Assembly (NCBI RefSeq): GCF_002786325.1
Contig: NZ_PGTB01000030.1
Location: 1 to 34,969 of the forward strand
Direction: 5' to 3'
Source: Pseudooceanicola lipolyticus
Lineage (GTDB): Bacteria; Pseudomonadota; Alphaproteobacteria; Rhodobacterales; Rhodobacteraceae
Length of the DNA: 34,969 bases
The number at the start of each line of letters is the position of its first letter. Position 1 is the stretch's first letter. Positions 17,609-24,220 of the stretch are shown piece by piece. The position numbers and the translations under genes were made by a program. A model generated the notes under the pieces. That model ran no database searches, was not told where the DNA came from, and was given only the letters and a program-made list of their open reading frames with translations.

Positions 17609-18901
17609 CTAAGCGGCCAGCGCGGTCAGCCGGCCATAGAAGCTGCGCTCGAGGTGCAAGGCCCCTGCCCCGGCCTTGTCGATCATGCCGCGCAGATAGC
17701 TGCCGGGTGATGCGACCTCACCGGCACAGTGCTTCTCGAACACCAGTGCCAACGCCGCCGTTGCCACCTGTTTGCCAAGCTGGTCCTGCGCAAGGTTCCA
17801 GACCTGTTCCGAAACGCCGATCATCGGCCGGAGCTGGCCGGCCACCCGATGGAGATCGCCCCAATTCTTTTGGAACCCGCCCAGATTGTGCGCCCAGGAC
17901 GTGAATTCCGGACAGGCTTGCAGGATGGTTGTCAGATCCAGCGCTGTTTGCGTGTTGCGGAGCTTGGCACCCCGGTCTTGAAGCGCCCTATCCACCCCCT
18001 TGCCCGGTTCGGCATTGGGCACAACGCCCGTTGCTTCCTCGTTTTCACGGAGATTACCGATTACTTGATCAAGTTGTTTTGTAGTTAGTATGTGGGGTTC
18101 GGAACTGACCACCCTGGGGGTCATTTTCTGGGTTCGTTCGGAGACTTGTTCTTCGGTTCCAACGGTGTTTTCCACAATGTTGCCCGCGTCGATCGCCTGG
18201 AGATAGGCGGTCTCGACTTGCTCCTGAAGCTCCCTAAAACAGGCCAGACAGCGTTCGAGTTGCTCAGACGCTGTGTTGCGGCATGGCATGTGATCGAGAA
18301 GTGCCTCAAAGCGGCTGGTGAACTGCACCCAGGGGCCCTTCAGCACGCCGCTGACGGCCGCTTCGAGGCGTGCGCGGATCGTCCGCCGTGCTACGGTGAT
18401 CTGGCGCTTCAACCGTTGGCAGAGTTCGCGCTCGGCCCGGAGATGGGCATACAGAGCCTCGAACTCTTCGGTGCGGGCCGCAAGCGGTGACAGATCGAAG
18501 CCATAGGCTTCCACGATACGCCCTTTTGCGTCCCTGCGCCCCCAGCGTTTACCATTGGGGCTGTCTCTGAAGGCGATCACACCGATCTCGGCCAAGCGCC
18601 GCGCGTGGCGCTTCAACGTGGAGAGCGAATAGCCCGTCTGTGTCATCAGATAGGCGTTCGACGCCCAGACAATCGGGCGCTGCCCCTCCTCCCAGTCCTG
18701 GCCTTGAGTGAAGGCCCCGAGCGTGTCGAGGAGCATCATGTCGCCTGCCTTGAGACCGATGTGCGCCCCCACGCGCTTTACCGCCACGAAAGCCCGCGTC
18801 TTGGGGATATTTACCCGTTCACCGGCTTGGGCGTGCTGCTCTGCAACCGCGGAACCCACGGTTGCTTTCCGCCAACCCGAAGCCGGATTGATTTTGGGCA
18901 T
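17609..18901 (-). CDS. repC: Replication initiator RepC of a repABC replicon
   Basis: The 430-residue protein matches plasmid RepC of alphaproteobacteria. It opens with ASGWRKATVG, has VAVKRVGAHIGLKAGDMMLLDTLGAF and a winged-helix region near 75-115 (SNAYLMTQTGYSLSTLKRHARRL), then FRDSPNGKRWGRRD and EAYGFDLSPLAAR. RepC binds the origin, which in this family lies inside repC itself. ATG 18901 has GGGAAGG just before it and follows a perfect palindrome; ATG 18967 is in frame and would add 22 unlike residues. Third gene of repABC; its level is normally limited by an antisense RNA. Base composition is visibly less GC-rich than the left arm. Confidence 0.93.
   Translation of the reverse strand: MPKINPASGWRKATVGSAVAEQHAQAGERVNIPKTRAFVAVKRVGAHIGLKAGDMMLLDTLGAFTQGQDWEEGQRPIVWASNAYLMTQTGYSLSTLKRHARRLAEIGVIAFRDSPNGKRWGRRDAKGRIVEAYGFDLSPLAARTEEFEALYAHLRAERELCQRLKRQITVARRTIRARLEAAVSGVLKGPWVQFTSRFEALLDHMPCRNTASEQLERCLACFRELQEQVETAYLQAIDAGNIVENTVGTEEQVSERTQKMTPRVVSSEPHILTTKQLDQVIGNLRENEEATGVVPNAEPGKGVDRALQDRGAKLRNTQTALDLTTILQACPEFTSWAHNLGGFQKNWGDLHRVAGQLRPMIGVSEQVWNLAQDQLGKQVATAALALVFEKHCAGEVASPGSYLRGMIDKAGAGALHLERSFYGRLTALAA
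18030..18105. other. AT-rich stretch inside repC, candidate oriV
   Basis: The segment around TTACTTGATCAAGTTGTTTT and TAGTTAGTATG is the most AT-rich run inside repC. In studied repABC plasmids the origin lies in an AT-rich part of repC, so this is the best candidate. No iteron array was seen. Confidence 0.35.
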
Positions 18902-18913
18902 ACCTTCCCTGTT

Positions 18914-18933
18914 CTGAGACAGGTCTGTCTCAG
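18914..18933. promoter_or_regulatory. Perfect 20-bp palindrome directly before repC
   Basis: CTGAGACAG and CTGTCTCAG are exact inverted copies separated by two bases. The palindrome ends 12 bases before the chosen repC ATG, next to its Shine-Dalgarno sequence. In the mRNA it would form a 7-8 bp hairpin that could occlude ribosome binding, as expected for antisense-controlled repC translation. It could also be a protein site. Confidence 0.6.
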
Positions 18934-19016
18934 TTGCTCTCTGTGGAGCACCATCGCAATTTTTCATCCTGTGTCAGCAGACAAAGAAATCCCGTTCGCT
19001 CAGAAGCGTTTTTTTC

Positions 19017-19045
19017 TTGTATGGCGATTCGGTGGCTGCTAGTTT
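19017..19045 (+). promoter_or_regulatory. Candidate promoter of the antisense RNA
   Basis: TTGTAT (19017-19022) and TAGTTT (19040-19045) are separated by exactly 17 bases, opposite in direction to repABC and about 38 bp ahead of the intrinsic terminator at 19084. The -10 match is moderate. Confidence 0.5.
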
Positions 19046-19050
19046 CTAGG

Positions 19051-19115
19051 TGTCTAATCTAAGAATTGCGCTCTGCGCAGCAGCCCTCGAAACTTCGGTT
19101 TCGGGGGTTTTCTTT
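19051..19115 (+). ncRNA. Counter-transcribed RNA (ctRNA, incompatibility RNA) between repB and repC
   Basis: A promoter-like pair and an intrinsic terminator on the plus strand bracket about 65 bases in the repB-repC gap, antisense to the repABC message. The transcript would hold a small hairpin (TGCGC TCT GCGCA, 19068-19080 region) and the terminator stem. Size, place and direction match the ctRNA that lowers repC expression and sets copy number in repABC plasmids. The 5' end is estimated from the promoter. Confidence 0.65.
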
Positions 19116-19119
19116 GTTT
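19084..19119 (+). terminator. Intrinsic terminator of the antisense RNA
   Basis: A 10-bp stem, CCCTCGAAAC with GTTTCGGGGG (one G-T pair), closes a TTCG tetraloop and is followed by TTTTCTTTGTTT on the plus strand. The run of T follows only on the plus strand, which fixes the direction as opposite to repABC. Confidence 0.85.
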
Positions 19120-19143
19120 ACCTTTCCTCCTTTCTGCTCGCCC

Positions 19144-20115
19144 TCAGTTGTCATCCTCCGAGGTTACGTTTGTAAACTCGGCAAAGGATTTCTTGATGAT
19201 CTCCGCGAGATTGCCCTCAAGCCAGTTCGCGAATTCAGCGTTTCCACCAGATTTCTTGACCGACAAGGAAAGGCTCCCTCGCCCGGACTTGATAACAACG
19301 CCCTCCATAGGCGTGATTTCTCTCGGACTAACGGGCGCTTTTGCCCCGCGCTTGCGCGCTTCCTTGACCAGCGCCTCCAACCGTTCATCCGAAGTCAACG
19401 CGGCGTTGAACGCGGTCAGCAGTTCGAGCGCAATCTTCTCAGTGAGCTTCCCTTCCAGAAACAGATCCGCCAGGTCGGTCCATCTAGGTCGCCCTGATTT
19501 GGGCGCTGCCCCAATCAGGTCCCCAACTTTGGTCGGGATATTCTGTGTCACCTTGGTGAGATGAGAGTGCCCGGAAGCGGACAGGTTCAAGACTTGACGC
19601 ACGGTAGTGCTGTCATGGCCCGCGGCCTGGATCGCCTCGGCGAAGCGGGCTTTTTCATAGAAAGACAAATTGCGACGCGCGGCGTTCTCAAGCCCCTTGG
19701 CCAACAGAGCCGTGGCGTCATCGACATCCTGGACGTTGGCGCGCACCTTGATGCCCAGCTCTCGACATGCCCTCAAACGGCGACGACCGTAAATCGACTC
19801 GAACCGACCCTCCGCCGATTTGGACCGACGAACCAAGATTGGCACCTGTTGGCCGCCCTCGCGGATACTGTTCTTGAGCGTTTCAAAGCCCTCGCCGTCA
19901 TCTTCTGAGTTTACAGTTGTAAACTCATCCAGCCGGTCCTTGGGCCCCCAGTCATCTATCAGGTTGGGATCAATCTCGCGGATAGATGTGAGAGACCCCT
20001 GCAACGCTCCCAAGGCGGGTGCGCTTGTCTTGGGAGCTTTTTCCGGCGACGAACTACTGGAACGGGCGATGGTGTTGGCGATGCCCGACATATCGCGAAG
20101 CGTCTTGCGTGCCAT
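19144..20115 (-). CDS. repB: Plasmid partition protein RepB (ParB family)
   Basis: A 323-residue ParB/Spo0J-like protein. Conserved boxes: REGGQQVPILVRR (residues 85-97), the CTP/arginine-patch segment YGRRRLRACRELG (109-121), ENAARRNLSFYEKARFAEA (143-161), and a helix-turn-helix near 168-190 (DSTTVRQVLNLSASGHSHL). It should bind parS and load partition complexes with RepA. Start ATG overlaps the repA stop by one base (TAATG). Odd: residues 64-73 (EFTTVNSEDD) and 313-322 (EFTNVTSEDD) are near copies, and both are encoded by DNA resembling the parS palindrome. Confidence 0.93.
   Translation of the reverse strand: MARKTLRDMSGIANTIARSSSSSPEKAPKTSAPALGALQGSLTSIREIDPNLIDDWGPKDRLDEFTTVNSEDDGEGFETLKNSIREGGQQVPILVRRSKSAEGRFESIYGRRRLRACRELGIKVRANVQDVDDATALLAKGLENAARRNLSFYEKARFAEAIQAAGHDSTTVRQVLNLSASGHSHLTKVTQNIPTKVGDLIGAAPKSGRPRWTDLADLFLEGKLTEKIALELLTAFNAALTSDERLEALVKEARKRGAKAPVSPREITPMEGVVIKSGRGSLSLSVKKSGGNAEFANWLEGNLAEIIKKSFAEFTNVTSEDDN
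19150..19179 (-). repeat. parS-like segment in repB, copy 2 (degenerate)
   Basis: Encodes EFTNVTSEDD just before the repB stop. Minus-strand GTTTACA half-site is intact, while the other half is altered. It shares 25 of 30 bases with the copy at 19897-19926, so a duplication followed by drift is likely. Confidence 0.6.
19897..19926 (-). repeat. parS-like segment in repB, copy 1
   Basis: Contains GTTTACAGTTGTAAAC on the plus strand (19909-19924), one base off the perfect palindrome upstream of repA. It encodes EFTTVNSEDD. It shares 25 of 30 bases with the segment at 19150-19179. Confidence 0.75.
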
Positions 20116-21299
20116 TATTTACGCCTCCAAGACTGATGAATCATGGCTTCCACCTCGTGGCCGACGGCATCCATCGACCCTTTCGCGCGGTCGTAGGTCG
20201 CACGCGTCATCTCCGAGCGTACGACCTCGTAGATAGACTGCTTGAGCATGGTCGCGTCGCCTATGGCGGTACTTTTGACGGCAGTTGCGGACATGACCCT
20301 GTCCTGGAACAGTGCCCGCATGAATGAGGTTAACTGTTGGGAGGGCACATCCGTTGGCTCATCACGAGTGATCAGGAACTTGAAGTGATCGTATTGCAGA
20401 GTCGCTCCTGCATCCTCGATCACCCCCATATAGGCGCCGGCAAGCTCCAGGAACTGCGCTGTCGACGAGACGTCCAGCATCGACGGGGTTAGGGGGACGA
20501 TCAGGGAGCTCGCGGCAGCCATACCTGCAATGGTTAGAAACCCGAGTTGCGGCGGACTATCCATCAGGACCAGATCGAACTCATCCTCGACTTGCGACAA
20601 CGCGTTGCGAATGCGTGTGAAGAAGGGCTGATCTGGGTTCGAATGCACCGCGGATTCAGTCTCAAACTCTGACAGCAAGAGGCGCGCTGGCGCAATCGAG
20701 AGCCCGGGGAAATAAGTTGGCACCACGACATCCGCCATGCTGACGGGCTCATCGTAGCGGATCGCGTCATAGACCGTCAGCCCATCAAACTCGATCTCTG
20801 GACTGATGCCGCACATAGAGGTGAGCGACCCCTGGGGGTCCAGGTCTACGACCAGAACGCGATAGCCCCGAAGCGCAAAATAATGCGCCAAGTGGATGCT
20901 TGTCGTGCTCTTGCTGCTTCCGCCCTTGAAGTTCATCAACTGCCAAACCTGCAGCTTCTCATCCCCGGAACGCCGCGGAAGGTAGCGCCCCTTTTTACGA
21001 GAGGACTTTTCGAGAATTTCGCGCGCGTCCCAGATTTCCTGCGCCGTATAATAACGCCGTCCACCGCGCACATCCTCGGGCTCGGGGATCGTACCTTCAG
21101 CATGCAGCTTTCGCATGAACTGACCGGAGACCCCCAGCAGATCGGCGGCTTCGGGCGCTGAAAATGAGCGTAGCGTTTTCGTGCTATCTGGTGCAAAAGC
21201 AGACAGAAGATGCTCTCTGATGGCTGCGTTCAGCCGCTCAGAAATGTCTGTCGCAAGCGCCGAAGGCTTCTCGTTTGCCAGTGGTGTCACAGGAATCAT
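20115..21299 (-). CDS. repA: Plasmid partition ATPase RepA (ParA family)
   Basis: The 394-residue protein has a MerR-like DNA-binding part (FSAPEAADLLGVSGQFMRKL, about residues 46-65), then the ParA ATPase: deviant Walker A KGGSSKST (125-132), VVDLDPQGS (150-158) and VLMDSPPQLGFLTIAG. RepA drives plasmid segregation with RepB/parS and represses the repABC promoter. It heads the operon. The Shine-Dalgarno is weak (GGGG 8 bases before the ATG) and those G residues can pair with CCCC in the leader. The gene for RepB follows with one-base overlap. Confidence 0.94.
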   Translation of the reverse strand: MIPVTPLANEKPSALATDISERLNAAIREHLLSAFAPDSTKTLRSFSAPEAADLLGVSGQFMRKLHAEGTIPEPEDVRGGRRYYTAQEIWDAREILEKSSRKKGRYLPRRSGDEKLQVWQLMNFKGGSSKSTTSIHLAHYFALRGYRVLVVDLDPQGSLTSMCGISPEIEFDGLTVYDAIRYDEPVSMADVVVPTYFPGLSIAPARLLLSEFETESAVHSNPDQPFFTRIRNALSQVEDEFDLVLMDSPPQLGFLTIAGMAAASSLIVPLTPSMLDVSSTAQFLELAGAYMGVIEDAGATLQYDHFKFLITRDEPTDVPSQQLTSFMRALFQDRVMSATAVKSTAIGDATMLKQSIYEVVRSEMTRATYDRAKGSMDAVGHEVEAMIHQSWRRK

Positions 21300-21306
21300 C
21301 TAGTTG

Positions 21307-21347
21307 CCCCAAATTCGAAAATGTGGCTTTTTTCGCGCCACTTGGGG
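21307..21347. promoter_or_regulatory. Leader inverted repeats next to the repA start
   Basis: CCCCAA (21307-21312) pairs with TTGGGG (21342-21347), and GTGGC (21323-21327) with GCCAC (21337-21341). On the repABC message the first pair would tie up the only G-rich ribosome-binding candidate of repA. Confidence 0.4.
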
Positions 21348-21390
21348 ATAAGAACCGCGATTCACGGCGCTAAGTCAAGTTTATTCCTTT

Positions 21391-21423
21391 ATATAGTGTC
21401 TGTTAAACAACTAGAGACTATAT
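21391..21423. promoter_or_regulatory. Inverted repeat upstream of repA, candidate RepA operator
   Basis: ATATAGTGTCT and AGAGACTATAT are 11-bp arms with a single mismatch, spaced 11 bases. The position, about 90 bp before repA and 22 bp from parS, fits autorepression of the repABC promoter. A clear -35/-10 pair on the minus strand was not found. Confidence 0.45.
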
Positions 21424-21445
21424 GCACTGACTGCCTGATGTGGAT

Positions 21446-21461
21446 GTTTACAGCTGTAAAC
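21446..21461. other. parS centromere-like palindrome
   Basis: GTTTACAGCTGTAAAC is a perfect 16-bp palindrome upstream of repA. It matches the GTTnnnnGCnnnnAAC form of repABC parS sites that RepB binds. Two imperfect relatives lie in repB. Confidence 0.85.
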
Positions 21462-22014
21462 GGGCCGGCTGCGGCCAGGCCCAAGCGGCCCGTGTGCCGC
21501 GCGACGTTGTATCGAACCTTGCAAATGACCGCCTGCATGAAGGAGCCACCCTGGTACACGCTCCTGCCGAGGATGCCGTAGAACCCAAGGCCTCGGATGA
21601 TGATCGTCAGGCAGTCCGCTCCGGACTTCTGGGATTGCCTCTTTCAAGCGATGCCACCTTCGACACACTTGTGGTTCAGGAAGCCACCGGCGGCGCGGCG
21701 CGCCAAGGCCATCATCACCGACCTTGAGCAAGGGTCGGTGGTAAGCTCATCAATCAACCCCTCTAATCCACCGCCTGACGCCACACGGCCCTAGGCGGTA
21801 GCGCAAGCTGCCCAAAAAGGCACAACAGTCCCGCCGAACTGCGTAGTGCTTGATCCGCTGGCAATTGAAACCGCGTGGGCCGACACGCTCTGCTTTTCGC
21901 AGGCAGCACAGCGGGATAGAACTGCCGGACCCAGGCTGGAACCGGTGCCATCAAGGCAACGGGCCCAGTCAGATAATTGCTATGATGTCGTTGTTGCTGT
22001 CGAGGGAGCGCGAC
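21462..22014. other. Region between parS and the LysR gene, no recognised gene
   Basis: About 550 bases. A plus-strand frame from 21440 to 21727 (95 codons) has acidic, protein-like composition in its second half (for example DVVSNLANDRLHEGATLVHA) but begins inside parS and matches nothing I know. The overlapping minus-strand frame is equally unassigned. It may be a decayed gene. The last 50 bases should hold the LysR promoter. Confidence 0.4.
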
Positions 22015-22986
22015 ATGATGGCCCGAACGTTCGGAAATGATGACTTGCGAAACCTTCAGTCCACGACCACGCGCCAATACAGCATTCTAGTTCACCTGCT
22101 GACAGTCAAAAGCGTCACCGAGACCGCGCATCATTTCGAGACGTCACAGCCGGCTGTCAGCCGGTTGCTGGCAGAGATGCGGCTTCGCTTTTGTGACGGG
22201 CTGCTGGTTCGCAGCGGCGAGAGAATGGTCATTACCGACCGTGGGCGAGCAATTCGTGCCGAGTTGAGCGCGATCCTGGACCGTCTATCGTGTCTGATCG
22301 AAACCACGGACAGTTTCGAGCCGGAAGCCGCGGACGTGACCTTCACGCTCGGCTTTGCCGATTCCAACATGGTCAGCTTGATCCCTCTGCTCGTGGGCGC
22401 CATCACCGGATCGGCCGCGAAGATCAAACTTCAGTTGCGCACGCTCGACGCCTCTTTGGACGTGGTGAGGGCCCTGGAAAACAGGGATTTGGATGCGGTG
22501 GTTGATTGCGTCACCAAGCACACGCGCGATTCATACGAGACCTTGCGGTATTCATCGCTTGGAACGGATGACGTGGTCTTGCTGGCGCGGAAGGATCATG
22601 CAGTGATCGCGTCGCCGCCGCAGACAAGCGCGGAGTACCTGGCGCTGAAGCATGTTGCCCCTTACCCGGTTGCAAGTTTCGAACTGGGGCCGATAGACGG
22701 CACGCTCCGAGCCTTGAAAAGCGCCCGTCACATCAGCTGCTTTATTCCTGAATACAGCCTGATTCCCAACGTCCTGATCGGGTCGGACTTGGTGTTCACG
22801 ACGTGCCGGCGCTTCGCGGAAGACTATGCGAAGCACTTGCCGTTGGCGGTGGTCCCCGCGCCCGATTTCTTTCCGAGGATGGAATTTCGGATGCTGTGGC
22901 ACGAGGTGACACAAGGCAATCCAGCGACGATCTGGCTGCGACGGCAGATTCAGAATGCCGCAAAAGCAGGCAATTTCGAATTTTGA
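22015..22986 (+). CDS. LysR-family transcriptional regulator
   Basis: The 323-residue protein has a LysR helix-turn-helix at about residues 33-55 (SVTETAHHFETSQPAVSRLLAEMR) followed by DGLLVRSGERMVITDRGRAI, and a periplasmic-binding-like effector domain (FTLGFADSNMVSLIPLLV onwards). GAGGGAG is 6 bases before the ATG, which favours this start over the longer open frame beginning at 21850. It lies directly upstream of, and parallel to, the BMP transporter operon. An activator or repressor responding to the imported compound is the likely role. The ligand is unknown. Confidence 0.9.
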   Translation: MMARTFGNDDLRNLQSTTTRQYSILVHLLTVKSVTETAHHFETSQPAVSRLLAEMRLRFCDGLLVRSGERMVITDRGRAIRAELSAILDRLSCLIETTDSFEPEAADVTFTLGFADSNMVSLIPLLVGAITGSAAKIKLQLRTLDASLDVVRALENRDLDAVVDCVTKHTRDSYETLRYSSLGTDDVVLLARKDHAVIASPPQTSAEYLALKHVAPYPVASFELGPIDGTLRALKSARHISCFIPEYSLIPNVLIGSDLVFTTCRRFAEDYAKHLPLAVVPAPDFFPRMEFRMLWHEVTQGNPATIWLRRQIQNAAKAGNFEF

Positions 22987-23047
22987 TAGTGTCTCAGGTG
23001 TTATTATTTGTGCGATATTGTAACGGAGTGCCCCATATCCGTTTCGA

Positions 23048-23060
23048 TATTCAGTGAATA
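23048..23060. promoter_or_regulatory. T-N11-A palindrome, candidate LysR box
   Basis: TATTCA-G-TGAATA is an exact palindrome with the T-N11-A spacing of LysR-type sites, 81 bp before the BMP binding-protein start and just after the LysR gene. Confidence 0.45.
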
Positions 23061-23140
23061 CGTTCTACGTCATTTCTGCCGGTCTGCTCTGTCCCTAGAA
23101 ACGTTCACCAATTGGACACTGCCGAACACAGGAGAACGAA

Positions 23141-24175
23141 ATGACGAAGTTGGAACTCAACCTAAAGCGCCGTGCGGTCCTGACCGGGCTTGGGGCAGGT
23201 CTTGCCGCAATGACCCTGCCAACAACCCTCTTGGCTGCCTCGCCGCGCAAGGTCGTGCTTTTGATGGCGGGCGGTATTGCCGACGGCGGCTGGAACACGC
23301 TGGCGTTTCGCGGGCTGGAGGAACTGGCGGCGATGGATGGCATCGAGACCGCCTATGTCGAGAACGTCACCCAGGCCCGCGCGCCGGAAATCGCCCGGGG
23401 CTATGCTGATGACGGCTTCGATCTCGTGATCGGGCACGGGTATGAATTCGGTGCTTTGATGGCCGAGATCGCGCCCGAGTATCCCGACCAGTCGTTCTTC
23501 GCCACAACCTACGCCCCAGGCGCAGATATCCCGGCCAACGTGCGCTATGCCGATCTGGCTTACGTCGCCGTGGCATATGCTGCAGGGGCGCTGGCGGCAC
23601 TGATTTCTGAAGAGGGTAGGGCGGTCGGTTTCGTCGGTGGCGGTGACAACCCGACGCAGCAATCGATGGGCCGCGCTTTTGCCGGTGGAGCCGAAGAAAC
23701 CGTTGCGGGCATTAAGGGGCTCGGCATCGTCACCGGTGATTATCACGACGCGGCAAAGGGCAAAGAGGCGGCGCTAACCATGATCGGCAACGGCGCCGAC
23801 GTGATCTGGCATGCCGCCGACGTGACCGGCCTGGGCGCGATTCAGGGGGTGGCCGAATCCGAGGGGGTGAAGGCCCTGGGGTGCTACGCCAACCAAACCT
23901 CGATTGCTCCACAAGAAATCGCCACCAGCTTTGCCATGAACCTCGGTTGGATGGTCGTGCAACTGGGCACAGCCATTGCGAATGGTTCGTTCGTGGGTGG
24001 GGAAGAATGGAAGCCGACCGTGGCCGAAATGTGGTCGGCGGTCTACGGCGAAGGCGACGATGCGGTGCCGGTCAACCCTGACTTGGTGTCCGAAGAATCC
24101 TATGCGGTCTTTACCGAGGTCATGGAAAAACTGTCGTCCGGAGAAATCGACGTGACCCGCTTTCTGCAAGGCTGA
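23141..24175 (+). CDS. BMP-family ABC transporter substrate-binding lipoprotein-like protein
   Basis: The 344-residue protein belongs to the basic-membrane-protein/PnrA family, whose characterised members bind purine nucleosides and related ligands. It has a Tat-like LKRRAVLTGLGAGLAAMTLP leader ending near TLLAASPRK. Family elements include ADGGWNTLAFRGLEEL, VIGHGYEFGALMAEIAPEYPDQ, AGALAALISEEGRAVGFVGG and DVIWHAADVTGLGAIQGVAE. There is no obvious lipobox cysteine, so a soluble periplasmic protein is expected. First gene of the plus-strand catabolic operon. Ligand could be a nucleoside, nucleobase or similar heterocycle. Confidence 0.9.
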   Translation: MTKLELNLKRRAVLTGLGAGLAAMTLPTTLLAASPRKVVLLMAGGIADGGWNTLAFRGLEELAAMDGIETAYVENVTQARAPEIARGYADDGFDLVIGHGYEFGALMAEIAPEYPDQSFFATTYAPGADIPANVRYADLAYVAVAYAAGALAALISEEGRAVGFVGGGDNPTQQSMGRAFAGGAEETVAGIKGLGIVTGDYHDAAKGKEAALTMIGNGADVIWHAADVTGLGAIQGVAESEGVKALGCYANQTSIAPQEIATSFAMNLGWMVVQLGTAIANGSFVGGEEWKPTVAEMWSAVYGEGDDAVPVNPDLVSEESYAVFTEVMEKLSSGEIDVTRFLQG

Positions 24176-24220
24176 CCTGGCGGAGCTTAGACATGCGGCA
24201 CGCTTCCGGTTGGCGGGCGC

